From contig NW_025937263.1 of the NCBI RefSeq assembly GCF_000764305.2, positions 372,001 to 436,000 on the forward strand: a stretch of 64,000 nt of DNA, read 5' to 3'. Positions within the stretch are counted from its first letter, which is position 1. Every line of letters begins with the position of its first letter. This document shows, piece after piece, positions 51,144 through 61,893 of this stretch. Both the position numbers and the translations under genes were made by a program. The notes beneath the pieces were generated by a model that saw nothing but the letters and a program-made list of their open reading frames with translations, searched no databases and was not told the origin of the DNA. This stretch comes from Hyalella azteca. Taxonomy: Eukaryota > Arthropoda > Malacostraca > Amphipoda > Hyalellidae.

Positions 51144-51534
51144 CTAACCTCAGATAGGGTGAACGTAAAATTACGTAATTTAACGATGCCCGGAAGTCAG
51201 ATCCTATCCGCGGCCTGGTGGTGCACGGTAGGTTCTATGCGAGGCCGGAGGAAGACAAAGCCGAGTGGTTCACGGCTGATTGGTGAATGTCCGGAGAGAT
51301 CCAAGGCGTTCGATTCAGGGCTTCTTGGTGCACAAAATTGGTGGTGCACGGCTGCGCTCCCGAGTCGCCACATCAATTATTTAATGATCACGTCAATTAT
51401 TTTAGTGTCGCCATGTTCTGTTGCCTGCATCTGTTAGGCAGCCACTCGGAAATATATTTAAGTCAACGACATTGTTAGTTAAGATTTTACACGCCTTGAC
51501 ACCGTCAAAGGTTCCAGCAACGCATCAGCCCAGT

Positions 51535-51788
51535 CATGATTGAACTATATAACGTTGACCTACGAGGATTTCCGTCTTTCAGTTTAGCTCTCTTGTTACG
51601 CCACTGAGATCAAGAAACGTAAACAAGCCCGTCATTCCCATGACGGATTGGTTGACTGGTTTGATAGCATTTCGGTGATTGGTTAATGCCCGTGACGTCA
51701 CTGAGATCATTGACGTCACATGCGAACAACAAGCTACATCGGCAAAAATGAGCTTCTCATGGGTCAACCTTATACTAGTTCAACCATG
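51535..51788. mobile_element. P-element-like MITE (254 bp)
   Basis: The left end reads CATGATTGAACTATATAACG and the inverted right end CATGGTTGAACTAGTATAAG; both continue as GTTGACC, so the TIRs are about 27 bp. Perfect 8-bp direct repeats AGCCCAGT flank it (51527-51534 and 51789-51796). Known: P elements have 31-bp TIRs beginning CATGATGAAATAACATAAGG and make 8-bp duplications, so both features fit. No transposase. The interior holds two perfect TGACGTCA octamers. Confidence 0.7.
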
Positions 51789-52283
51789 AGCCCAGTCAGT
51801 TCGGTTTATCCACTGCAATGTTTAAGCCTTATTACTTTCAATGTCCTAACTAACCAGACGGCTCACTATTCTATTTTTTCTTTACTTTATTATTAAATTC
51901 AAATTTTACTCTCAAAATTTATAATGCTACCAAAATCCTCATTGTCACTTTTCTCTCTTTTACTTCGTTAATTTTGACGAATTTGAACTTCCTGCGCCGA
52001 CTACCAAGCCACTGCGACGCTTTTGTGTTCGAAGTAGGTAGTGGTTTTCAAGGGGATTCCTCCGAGTCGCTCTAAGTACAAGTGTTAACAGTTTTTTTTT
52101 GCAATTATGGATGTCCCTTGAGCCAAGGCTTGTGAATTTGAACTCAATTTTTAATTGCTTTCTTCCGGTAATTAATTATAATTGTGATAACCAATAATTA
52201 TTATTAGATAATATAATTACTAATTCACCGACTATATCAGAAAAATATATAGCGTCCGAGCCACTACGTTCACCTCTGTACCC

Positions 52284-52657
52284 TTGTTGAGGGCTGGAAA
52301 CTGGCACTCTGATAGTTCCTTCTCGGAACACAGGATAGAATATACTGCCAAACTCAAAACATCAGAAAGAAATTACATGGTTAAAAAAATCAGTTCTGGG
52401 AAGGGCGAATCTATCGAAATCAAAGGTACAGAGCAGTTCCAAAAATTTCCGCACCGGCCAAAACATCCTACCGGAGTGAAGAAGAACAAACAGGACTCGA
52501 TATCAAGCGCAGCAATTTTTTAGGCCTACAGAGGCAAGTAGATCAGATTCAACAACAAATGCAGCAGCTGTTGACACTGCACGAACAACAGCAGAAATCA
52601 CAGCAACAGCTGCAGAGCCAGAGATTAGTGCAGAGAGTGCAGTGTTACAGCAACTAA
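52284..52657 (+). pseudogene. ORF1-like coiled-coil remnant of the CR1-like element
   Basis: One frame is open from 52284 to a TAG at 52521. The frame one base back runs to TAA at 52655-52657 and encodes a glutamine/leucine-rich heptad-like segment (LGLQRQVDQIQQQMQQLLTL, from about 52520). This resembles the coiled coil of a non-LTR ORF1. The two parts are in different frames, so the ORF1 is frameshifted or only partly present. It overlaps the open start of ORF2. Confidence 0.45.
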
Positions 52658-54969
52658 GAACGCAAGGAAGGGAAGAGTCTAGCATCATGATAGCTAATAT
52701 AGAGGGACTCTTCCCAAGAAGAAAACGCCACAAGATCGGCGTACTTAAAGAAATTGCTGAGACAGAAGGAATAGTCATGCTTGCCTTAACCGAGTCACAC
52801 CTAAGAGAAGATAACCAAGATGGAGAAATCGAGATTAAAGGCTTTCAACATTAGCGAGCAGATCGAAAAGAAGGGAGAAGAAAAGGAGGCGTTATAGTCT
52901 ACCTCAGAAACTTCCTCGCGGCAAAAACAGTTCCCCTGCATTTAGGCTCCTATGGATATGTGGAACATGTTATACTATACATTCCCCATCTCCATCTGTG
53001 CATTGCTATCGTATACCGACCGCCTGACTGCCCGCCAGAAAAATTCAATGAAACTCTCGATAGAATAGAAACAGAGGTTGCCAACTTTGGTGAACCTTCC
53101 CCAAATATTGTGGTTGCGGGAGATTTTAACCTACCACACATACGATGGCCAAACTTGGACTGTGCAGAACAGCGCAGAAATCAAACCAGAAACCAGGCAA
53201 CACAACTACTTCGATTCGCTAGGGAGCACTTGCTAAGCCAACAGGTTCTGGTGCCAACAAGAGAACATAATATCCTGGATCTATTCTTCACCAGCAATGA
53301 AGAACTGGTTGCTGATATTCGTGTTGAGGAGACCACACTGTCTGACCATCGACTAGTGGTGGTCAAGACAACAATTGAGAGGGGAACCCAGCCAAGACCT
53401 ACACCTCGAGAGGGGCTAGCTGGGCTAAATTTCCATCATCGAAGAACAGACTGGGAGGCCATTGGGAACGAACTCCTCGAAATTGACTGGAGATCTGAGT
53501 TCCTGGAATTAAACGCCGAAACAATGTACAACAAACTGTGCCAAATATTACTGCAGGTATGCGTGCGTCACACGCCGGAAAAGGCGACCCCCAAACGCCA
53601 CATAATTCCGAGGGACAGACGGATCCTTATGAGAAAACGAGCGAGCTTGAACAACCAGATAACGGCTGCCTCCGGGAATATAGAGAGGCAGAGGCTGGAA
53701 CATCTAAAGGTCAAAATTAAGGAAACTGAACGACAGTTGCAGGACTCACACGAGGCCGAGCAACAAATTGCAGAGGCGCAAGCGGTGTCTGCCATTCGAG
53801 AGAATCCCAAATATTTCTACAAATATGCCCGGTCAAAGGCCAAAATCAGAGCCGCAGTGGGGCCTCTGAAAAATAACGATGTCCTTGTTGGAGACGACAA
53901 GGGCATGTGCGAACTTCTGGGAGCTCAATTTGAAAAAGTATTCAGCGAACCCCGATACTCAAGGCAGGAGAACGAAATTGGAGTCATTCAAGAACTTCCA
54001 GGGGATCGGGAGCTGATGAGCATTGAGTTTGAAACGCCGGATCTAGAGAGGAGTATCCAAGAATTATCTACGTATTCGGCTCCCGGGCCGGATGGAGTCC
54101 CTGCAGTATTACTGAAAAGATGTGTCGGTGCACTAAAGGTCCCTCTGACTTTGCTCTGGAAAACATCATTGAGAGAAGGAAATGTCCCAAGTGACCTTAA
54201 ATTAGGGCTAATTACCCCTATCTACAAAGGAGGCGCAAGAGACAAACCCCAAAATTACAGGCCGGTTACATTAACATCACACGTAATCAAAGTATTTGAG
54301 AAGGTTGTTGCCAGAAGGTTGGTGCAGTACATGGAAGACGCTGACCTTTTCAACAGAAGGCAACACGGTTTTAGACGAAATCGTTCCTGTTTATCTCAGT
54401 TACTGGAGCATCACCACCAAATCCTGGCCATGCTGGAGGAGGGGGCCGGGGTGGACGTGGTGTATTTGGACTTCGCGAAAGCGTTTGACAAAGTCGACCA
54501 TGGAGTGCTCTTCAGAAAATTAAGACTGCTGAGAGTCGGAGGTGAATTGCTGGCATGGATCCACAGCTTCCTAACAGAAAAACTACAAGCTGTAGTTGTT
54601 GGAGAATCGAGATCGAGCGTGGCTAGGGTGAAGAGTGGAGTACCACAGGGAACGGTACTCGGCCCGATCCTCTTCCTCATCCACATCGCCGACATAGATG
54701 TGGCAGTGAACCACGCCACTGCATCGTCATTCGCAGACGACACCAGGATATTAATGACCATCACGGACAGGACGGACAGTGAGAGGTTGCAAGAAGACCT
54801 CTCTGCAATATATGACTGGGCCCTAGTGAACAACATGCAGTTCAACGGGACCAAGTTTGAGGTCATGAGGTACAGAGGAACCGGAAGAGCTGGAATGGAT
54901 CACCGCTACCTGGCGATCCATCGTGGCCTGGGACTGCTATGTCCCAAACAAATACTAAGGATACTCTAG
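52480..54969 (+). pseudogene. CR1-like retrotransposon ORF2: endonuclease plus reverse transcriptase
   Basis: The frame is open from 52480 except for one TAG at 52852-52854. The APE-type endonuclease begins near NIEGLFPRR (about 52695), then LTESHL, the stop, RKGGVIVYLR, YRPPD, GDFNLPHIRW (about 53120) and SDHRLVVV. The reverse transcriptase follows: SAPGPDGVPA, LITPIYKGG, NYRPVTL, QHGFRRNRSC, YLDFAKAFDKVDH, SGVPQGTVLGP and catalytic SFADD (about 54727). Known: this order defines CR1/L2-type non-LTR elements, which encode target-primed reverse transcription and lack RNase H. Family similarity fades after about 54880 and the frame stops at 54967. A piece of the C-terminal domain reappears at 55259-55411. 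Only one inactivating stop in about 2.3 kb suggests a fairly young copy, or a sequencing error at the stop. Confidence 0.88.
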
Positions 54970-55258
54970 GATCATGCTGAATTTTCAGACTTGTGCATTG
55001 GTTACGTGAGACGCCACAGCTGAGGAGCCTACATCGCCAAGGTAGGATGTGGACAAGAAAGCAGAATATGCAAGGCTCTCATCCCGATGACAATGAGTAA
55101 AAAAAAGTTATGCAGTAAGCGTCAGCGTGGAGTCCGGTGTCATCTGCATAAATTGATTTCTTCAGCGAGGACTCAATACAAGAAGTGAAGTAAGAAGTCC
55201 GACTTTTATTGACCCATCTGCGAGTGTCTGGGAAAGACACTCGCGGGACAGTCGACAA

Positions 55259-55411
55259 TGGAAAAAGATTTAGGAGTTAATGTCGACAATGAGTTGAAAT
55301 TTTCTGAGCATATTGAAGCTCAAGTTAATAAAGCCGATAAACGACTTGGACTGATCAGACGCTCCGACGAGTACATAGATGTAGAAGCTATAAAGCTGTT
55401 GTTGGTTCTGT
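55259..55411 (+). pseudogene. CR1-like ORF2 C-terminal fragment
   Basis: Reads EKDLGVNVDNELKFSEHIE, then NKADKRLGLIRRS. This is the conserved segment after the RT active site in CR1/L2 elements (DLGV, the H-I motif, NKA...LGLIRR). A TGA at 55414 ends it. It belongs to the element at 52284-54969, separated by about 300 bp of disturbed sequence that includes a 10-bp-stem hairpin at 55220-55244. Confidence 0.7.
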
Positions 55412-55744
55412 TCTGACCGCCGAAGAGGAAGGTGTGCTGTGCTGAGCTCCCGTGACGGAAGCCGGCTTCGGCCGGTTGCCGCGTCGTCGTTCTCGAATAT
55501 TGAAATGCCCATGAATGGTGTGCAGTGCTTTCTCGCTCCGAGGCATTGAGCCGGCGAAGGAGCTACTGACTATAGATGAATGCCTTTCAATGCTCCCTGC
55601 ATCCTCCTACTAAATGCTGTTCAGCTGGGATAACTCGGGACTAGGTTTTTTTTGTGCGTCGCCTAGTCCTGACTGGCTTCGCCAGGTGTACTGTATAGAA
55701 CCGTTACGTTGCAAAGATCTTAAGATAGCCCCATGTGTGGTGGG

Positions 55745-55923
55745 TGCCCCCGAGTTTGAGGTTGGTGCCCCCAGGTGAGTGATTAGTGCCCCCAGGTGAG
55801 TGATTAGTGCCCCCAGGTGAGTGATTAGTGCCCCCAGGTGAGTGGTTAGTGCCCCCAGGTGAGTGGTTAGTGCCCCCAGGTGAGTGGTTAGTGCCCCCAG
55901 GTGAGTGGTTAGTGCCTCCAGGT
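55745..55923. repeat. 21-bp minisatellite ending at an N
   Basis: About eight copies of TGAGTGRTTAGTGCCCCCAG plus G. The array runs into the N at 55924. It reads as PGGTNHS repeats in the frame of the neighbouring RNase H fragment, but this fusion depends on the N and is not credible. Confidence 0.88.
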
Positions 55924-55924
55924 N

Positions 55925-56550
55925 ATGTAATTGTCTTTTGGCGCGTGTGGAGTCGGATAAGCCATCTATGTATGGTGGTTACCAGGGGATGCGGTGAGTT
56001 GTAACATAAAATCGCCTGAATTGCACTCAAGGAGTCGCTAAATATGCAGATCTCCATGTTTGTGCTCTCCCTTGCAATTGCGATGGCACACAGGATGCCA
56101 TATAGTTCTGCAGTAAATATTGAGGAGTAGCTATGCAGTCTCAGCGAGCTCCTCGCAGCGTCGCTAACCGCTGCGCATCCAACTCTACTATCGTCTTTAG
56201 AGCCATCGGTGTATATGTGCATGCACCGTCGGTGGCATGTGTTGATGTGGTCGAGGAACAGAGACCTAATGCCATCAGCTGAGTGATCACTTTTTCTGCC
56301 CTGCATGAAGCCAGGGCAGACCACGGAGGGGGAGAGCAACCAGCGTGGGTTGTTGCAAAAATCAATGGGTATGGTCTGTACAGTTAGATGCAGGCGTGCG
56401 CAGATCTCGCGAGCTCGAGAGCCAAATGTCTCGCTCGCTCGTCGGGCACCCATGGGCCATTGGTGTGTAATGCTCAGGTAGGAGGGGGAGTTGGGTAGCT
56501 GTTGGGCTCTTGCAAGGTACTGTAGCATAAGAAGGTCTCTCCTTGCGCTG
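55925..56550 (-). pseudogene. I-clade retrotransposon ORF2 fragment with RNase H
   Basis: The minus-strand frame reads ARRDLLMLQYLARAQQLP, then an RNase H domain: IYTDGSKDDSRVGCAAV, FTAELYGILCAIAIA and ICIFSDSLSAIQAI, giving the D-E-D catalytic set. Known: an RNase H domain C-terminal to the RT marks the I and related clades. The fragment is cut at 56551 by an adapter sequence and at 55924 by an N. Both ends are therefore probably assembly breaks rather than biological truncations. Confidence 0.8.
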
Positions 56551-56568
56551 AGATGTGTATAAGAGACA
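56551..56568. other. Tn5/Nextera mosaic-end adapter remnant
   Basis: AGATGTGTATAAGAGACA matches the first 18 bases of the 19-base Tn5 mosaic end used in Nextera libraries. It lies between an I-clade ORF2 fragment and an unrelated dispersed repeat. It is library-derived sequence, not genomic. Confidence 0.92.
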
Positions 56569-56628
56569 CCGGACATGGCGAGCACAATAGTGCATTTTTT
56601 CCATAAATGAGAAAATGCGCTAAAAACT
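56569..56628. repeat. Dispersed repeat family R2, truncated copy 3
   Basis: Starts abruptly inside the family consensus (GGACATGGCGAGCACAATAG) immediately after the adapter remnant and runs to AAAATGCGCTAAAAAC. The missing 5' part is explained by the artificial junction. Confidence 0.65.
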
Positions 56629-56975
56629 GCGTTGTAACACATCCATGCGACAACATTTCTTCTCGCTTCGAGTCACCGACATGTGGAACACCCTCCCTGA
56701 CAGCATCGATCATTGACGCTCCGAGTATGAAAGCCTTCAAGAACAGACTAGACAAAGCTATGCAGGAACATATGTTCATCTTGAAATGCGTAGCACCTTA
56801 CGGACCTTGCAATAAGTCCAGCAGCTATGTAAATCAATCGTCAGTTGACAGTTAGGGAAAGATCGGGCTCAAAAGGACGGATCCCTTGTGAATCAAGTCA
56901 CGAAAAGTACAAGAATCGGCAACAGGCCATGGGCCTATTTCTTTAGTGCCGACGCTTATATTCTATTCTATCAGT
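56607..56975 (+). mobile_element. CR1-like element 3' end
   Basis: The translation contains SSRFESP and then SIIDAPSMKAFKNRLDKAMQEH, the last conserved segment of CR1-type ORF2 (serine/phenylalanine, F-K-x-R-LD). About 160 bp of 3' UTR follows, ending in TTCTATTCTA. The UTR matches 5166-5333. This is probably the 3' end of the element at 52284-55411, now separated from it by an intruding block. Confidence 0.75.
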
Positions 56976-57389
56976 ACGGGCTTTTCGAGGTAGTAAAACT
57001 AGACAGGCTCATGCACACGTATATCAGAAGAAGGCTAATTATTAAAGGATTGCGTGACAGACGTGCCGTGACTCTCGAGCATGGCGTCGCGATCACAATG
57101 TATTTCACGCTTAATGCTACTTATGTTACCTCGGTACAATATCAACGTTTTGCAGATTTAACAGGAATGTAAATTCTTTAATTGAAGAGTGAAGCTTAAT
57201 CTTGCTACAACCATTTTACGTCACAAAGAAAAATTAAGATTGTACGTTTTTTGTTGCTCCTCTAGTCAAAACACAAGTGGACAAATCATGCCGACTACTT
57301 CGGAACAAGCCCTCGTTGATCGCTTACCATGGCATAGGAAGCATCAACCTGGTGAATACACCAGGTTCAGAGGATGACGTTTATATTAA

Positions 57390-57620
57390 CCCTCTACCGC
57401 ACGACATGAGTAACTGGAACAATATTGTCACGCGCCTACTTCCCAAAAGGGATACGATGTTAGTGAGCGCAAAATGACTTGCACTGATGGTTGCCGCCAC
57501 GTACACCTTTAAAATGTTCTCTGTTGCGTACAAACGGCCTCAGGTTGCTAAACTTAATAGCTTAAGCATTATTTAAGTTGAAAGTTATGTTCCTGGAGAG
57601 AGACACACGACGGTAGAGGG
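57390..57620. mobile_element. piggyBac-like MITE, copy B
   Basis: 231 bp, about 80-85% identical by eye to copy A along its length (both contain GAGCGCAAAATGACTTGCAC and ATGTTCTCTGTTGCGTACAA). TTAA (57386-57389) precedes CCCTCTACCGC; the right end CGGTAGAGGG is followed by TAAA, a one-base-decayed target copy. Confidence 0.7.
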
Positions 57621-58204
57621 TAAATAGCAAGTAAGAAGCTGGGAGCTACGTCATAACCTGACATTTTACGTCACGTCGTATACTTATTTGAAAAAAATTT
57701 AGTATTCTAATCCGATACTGATGGGTTATAATATTTTTCCTTAACGACGCATCAGACACAATTGTCCTCGTCATATTTGAGCACGATTGCCAGGCAGTAC
57801 ATGACCCCATGATACGCATCGGTCGCACGTCTGCTGAGTTGCAATACCTCATTCTCCACGTGGGCATCAGTTACTGTGATGACAATAACCTCCATCATTC
57901 ATGATACAGTATCAATGCTTGATGCACGTAAATGCAGTACGTAGGCTGGTTCTTATGCTCCCACCACAGCGACATTCCGCTGAGCGCCTGATCACTTGTA
58001 GTTTTTTCCATGTTGCGGCAATTATCTCAAATATCAATGAATAATACCATGTAACATGCGCAATAAAATGTAATAATTCTTCTCCTGTGTCCACCGCCCA
58101 CATGCCATGTCCTCACGTTCCTCTAGTGGGGCTTGATCAAGTTTTAGAAACCACTGTTGTTAGCACCTTGATACTCTTTTAAATAATGGGATATCGAAAC
58201 AAAT

Positions 58205-58336
58205 AACGTTAGTTAGTTAGTTTAGTGACCCTATGATTACTAGCGCTTCAGCTGATAAGCTATCTCGCGCCGAATGTCACGTTGGGCATTATGGGCTAAG
58301 AACATATTGCATCACATGTATTCAGCGTTGACCAGA
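58205..58336 (-). mobile_element. 3' UTR and (CTAA)n tail of the I-clade element
   Basis: About 130 bp after the ORF2 stop on the minus strand, ending in CTAACTAACTAAC at about 58222-58208. Short tandem 3' tails of this kind are usual in I-clade elements. Confidence 0.45.
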
Positions 58337-58649
58337 TCATATACAGTCGAACATGTTTATTGCTCTCAGGTACTCTACGAGGCGGTCAACATTATAGCTA
58401 CCGTGTTCTGGTTGGGCCAAAATACTTTTTAGGTGCGTGTCGGGGTCGTTTTGGCTTAGATGGGGGAAAAATTGCCGTCGGGCCACACCAAATGATGGGC
58501 ACTCACAGAGGACGTGGATTATGGTCTGGGGCACTAAGCAATCCATGCAATAAGGTGCAGGCGTGCGTTCCATGAGATGGCCATGGGTGATTCTAGTGTG
58601 TCCAATGCGGAGGCGGGTGAGGCATACCTCCACCCGGCGCACGCGGTGC
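58337..58649 (-). pseudogene. I-clade retrotransposon ORF2 C-terminus
   Basis: About 100 codons after the N at 58650: RVEVCLTRLRIGHTRITHGH, then CMDCLVPQTIIHVLCECPSF. This is the HC-type zinc-binding tail found after RNase H in I-clade ORF2 (R-x-GH-T and C-x2-C...H...C). The stop is at 58337. The apparent in-frame fusion to ORF1 across the N lacks the endonuclease, RT and RNase H, so it is an assembly join. Confidence 0.75.
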
Positions 58650-58650
58650 N

Positions 58651-59605
58651 GGCGAGGGATGTACTCTCTCACGGAGCATCGGTGCCACCCAATCTTTACC
58701 TCAGTAGGGAGCTTGCATGTTGCAAATGTGAGTACATATAATGGTAGGTCCACTAGGGCTCCATGCATCTTCTTTTTCATTTGATAGATCGATTTAACCT
58801 TATAGTGACTAAGATGCTCTTGCAAATTTTCAACAGTATACTTGGGCTCATTGCGGTAATAAATAGTTCCTTTGGTTTCATTTAGTGTACCGTGTGGCTC
58901 TACGGTGACAGAACAACCTGCCAGTGTCTTGATGTTAAGTATTGAGTCGCTCTGAGTTCTGTTTTGTATTTCTACTATGAGTGCTCCGTCTCGGGTCTCG
59001 TGCACATTTTTTGGCTCACTGCCCAGAGAATGGACTAGTTGCCGGTTGGCCTGGACTACGTCAATGGCAGCCAGGTTCTCACCAGTCGTCGATGCGACGC
59101 GGAAGAAATGAGGGTAGTCTTGGATGCGGGCTTCTAGGGTTGGCTGCATTTGCTTCCATGTCCCTTGGTGTCTAGATTTCTTGTTTTGTCCGGCTCTGCC
59201 AGGCCCAGGGGCCTGGGGGCGTGGGACAAATGGCTCCAGCGTCGAGATTAACGTGGAGGTAGGTGAGGTCAAGGTTGGTTCCGTAGTGAGGGTCCGGGTC
59301 GTTTCCGTTGTCGGGGTATCAGGTACGAGAGGCGCATTCAAAGAGGTCATTTTCCAGGTCCGGGTTGTTTGGTTCGTCCGACGCGCTGAGCAGGCACCCG
59401 TGTATCTGCCTCCAACAAGGGGATCCCTGGTGTCAAGCACACGTAGTCTTGACGGGAACACTCGTACGCTCGGATGTAGCTTTGGTTGTCGTGGGCGCAG
59501 CAGGTTGTGCGCTTGACTAACGTTGCAAGACGGGCGCCACTCCATCTGCGCGGTGTTTAAGCAGCCCCCCGCCTGCCCAGGAGTCCCGCAGCTAACCCTT
59601 GCCAC
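58651..59605 (-). pseudogene. I-clade retrotransposon ORF1 (gag-like), 3' end missing
   Basis: Open minus-strand frame of about 318 codons. A Thr/Pro-rich N-terminal half (PTTETTRTLTTEPTLTSPTS) is followed by a folded region typical of I/Jockey-type ORF1: EIQNRTQSDSILNIKTLAG, CSVTVEPHGTLNETKGTIYY, NLQEHLSHYKV and PLYVLTFATCKLPTEVKIGW. The expected CCHC zinc knuckles are absent because the sequence breaks at the N at 58650. The first codon of the open frame is GTG; the true start is uncertain. Confidence 0.75.
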
Positions 59606-59649
59606 GCATGACTATTGAAGCTAGCGGGTCGGGTCTAGGTCCCCGCCAG

Positions 59650-61560
59650 GGTTCGTCAATCCAGCGAAAGAAACAAATAACGATTTAACTTTCTTTATGA
59701 AGATGAAAAATGTGTAAACCAATGGTTTCAATTCATACAGTGGTTATATTCTCTTTTAACTTAAATGCCACATTTCAAGAAATATTCATTTCCTATTACT
59801 CCACAAATAACATACTTAATAAATATTCAATACTTACGGTGCAAAGCAATACACTTAATCACGACCAGAAATTGACCAAACAAAGCAGACCACGCAGTAT
59901 AGCTTCGTCGAAACCACATTTCACGTGAGATAATAACAATGTATGAGCGACTTTAACATGTGCTGGACCCCATATGCAGCGTGTGTCCGGAAAGTATAAC
60001 ACTCAACGCCATACTTGTCAAATTAACAGTAAAATTCTACAAAGAAAGAAATTACTCATAGAATACAGTCATGCAGCAAAAACCGAACGGTCGGTAACAC
60101 GATAACCTAGTGATAAATAAAATCAATCTACAAGATTTTAGCAAAAAATGTATTCATATCAGTTTTGAAGTAAAATTTGAAAGTGAAACAGAAATTTAGA
60201 ACATGATTATGAATGATTTTTTTAACATAGTTTGTGCCACACCATTAAAACGGAAAAAAAATCACAATTCCTTCAGAAAACGAGACAGCACGCAAAAAAA
60301 ATTAGTGGGAATAAATGAGAAAGCGCGACAAAAACACAAATAAATGCGAGTATTTTAAACTATTATCAATAATGTTGATGATTGGAGGTCAAAGATTGGC
60401 AGAAGAGCTAAGTCAATTCTTTTAATTTTGAAAACAACTGCAAACACGTGCTCGCGAAGCTCAGAGTGCAACGACTGTCATCGGATAATACGGAACGGAC
60501 AAAAAGATCACAAATGACCAAATTAAACAACTTTAAGGCACAAGGAGAGAAGCTTCTTTCACTGATGAACGGCTCTCATGATGCTTCTCTGTACTTACAA
60601 GCTCATTAACTGGGGCTTAAGATTGTGATCGGTTACGGCCATCAAAATTGAGGGATAGCCGAATGATGAAAAAATTCTATTTTTAAGAAAATAATTATTG
60701 CACTAATCGAACGAGATTATGCCTTCAATAGCATAATTACAGACAGGCGACAATGCACTGAAAAGCCGAGTAAAATATAATAATAAAGACATGCATACCA
60801 ATACCATAAATGATATTTTCACCTCCAAGGTACAAAAATTGAGCTGAATTTCAATAAACAAAACAGGCGATAACGTCTATCTAAGAAAAAATTGAATTCA
60901 ACAATACGTGGAATATATACTATAATATTGCTTGGAAGCCTTCCTCAAGAATTGCTGTAGCAATAAATAATCGAACGCTTTCGCTTATTCAAGCGGTTAC
61001 GGCAGTATAAAAAAACATCAATGCACAACAAAAGACAAAGATCATAAATTATGAAAACCATGAATGGAATACATCATTTTCTATGAAACACGTTGAACTT
61101 CAATATAATTGCAGACAAGTGGGGAAAAACTGGAAAACTTTCGTCAACAATTAATGTACACATAAAGATTCTTAAACTTCAACAAATTTTCAGATTCATT
61201 TAATAATTTTAATTGATGCTCTTACGAACCTTTCTTGACAGGAGATGTAACTAATTATTAAATCTACGTGGACATATTCCCAGCATAACTATTGATTAGG
61301 TTTCGTAGAGAAATAACTGATGAAACAGATAAACTTCATACGATTATACTGGATTTAAAAGGAATAATCGTGTAGAATAAGCAAAAGCTTGATGTCACTC
61401 TCTCAAATGTTCAGTAAAACTCTAGTAACAACACATGGGTTCTGCACATATACGAACACATCAAGGAATGAATCTAGACATCTCAGCCAATTTTGAAATG
61501 TCTGCAGAAATTCCACTTCATGATATATGATATTCGAAATGCTACGAAGCCCAACTGTGA
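59650..61560. other. Flank downstream of sel; no gene recognised
   Basis: AT-rich, low-complexity DNA between the I-clade ORF1 and the sel stop codon. It includes the sel 3' UTR on the minus strand. Confidence 0.4.
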
Positions 61561-61893
61561 TCACAACTCTTCTTTGAAACCAGAACATATTTTGGACTTC
61601 GACCAACAAAATTCTTTTTGGGATTTCTCAAGATCAAACTCTTGCTGGGGCTGGCTGCTAAAATGCTCAACTATATCATCCTCGTGATCCTCAACGATGC
61701 TTTCACAATGGAACTCGAGACTCTTGTTGAGGTCGGGGTCCTGGATCATCTCGTACTCGCTGAAGCGAGGGTTCATCTGCCCATCTTTACCCACAATGGG
61801 GATAACTTCGACACGACCCGTCTCCTTGTGCTTGGCCTGCGCGTAGTCTTTGAACGAGCCACACACGGTCTCCATCAGCTCTGTCATGTGAGC
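61561..61893 (-). CDS. sel: sel exon 4 (C-terminal half, KEEL end)
   Basis: 110 codons plus TGA at 61563-61561, after acceptor TTCCAG. It carries four of the six conserved cysteines, the acidic stretch HCESIVEDHEDDIVEHF typical of CNPY2-like proteins, and the C-terminal KEEL. Confidence 0.93.
   Translation of the reverse strand, partial: AHMTELMETVCGSFKDYAQAKHKETGRVEVIPIVGKDGQMNPRFSEYEMIQDPDLNKSLEFHCESIVEDHEDDIVEHFSSQPQQEFDLEKSQKEFCWSKSKICSGFKEEL

Noticed and set aside
55704..56642. A 312-residue RNase H protein with a PGGTNHS repeat tail
   Set aside because: One end is adapter sequence and the repeat tail is joined through an N; only the middle is accepted as a retroelement fragment.
58337..59605. 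A single 422-residue protein joining ORF1 to the ORF2 tail
   Set aside because: The frame crosses an N and skips all ORF2 catalytic domains; treated as two fragments.
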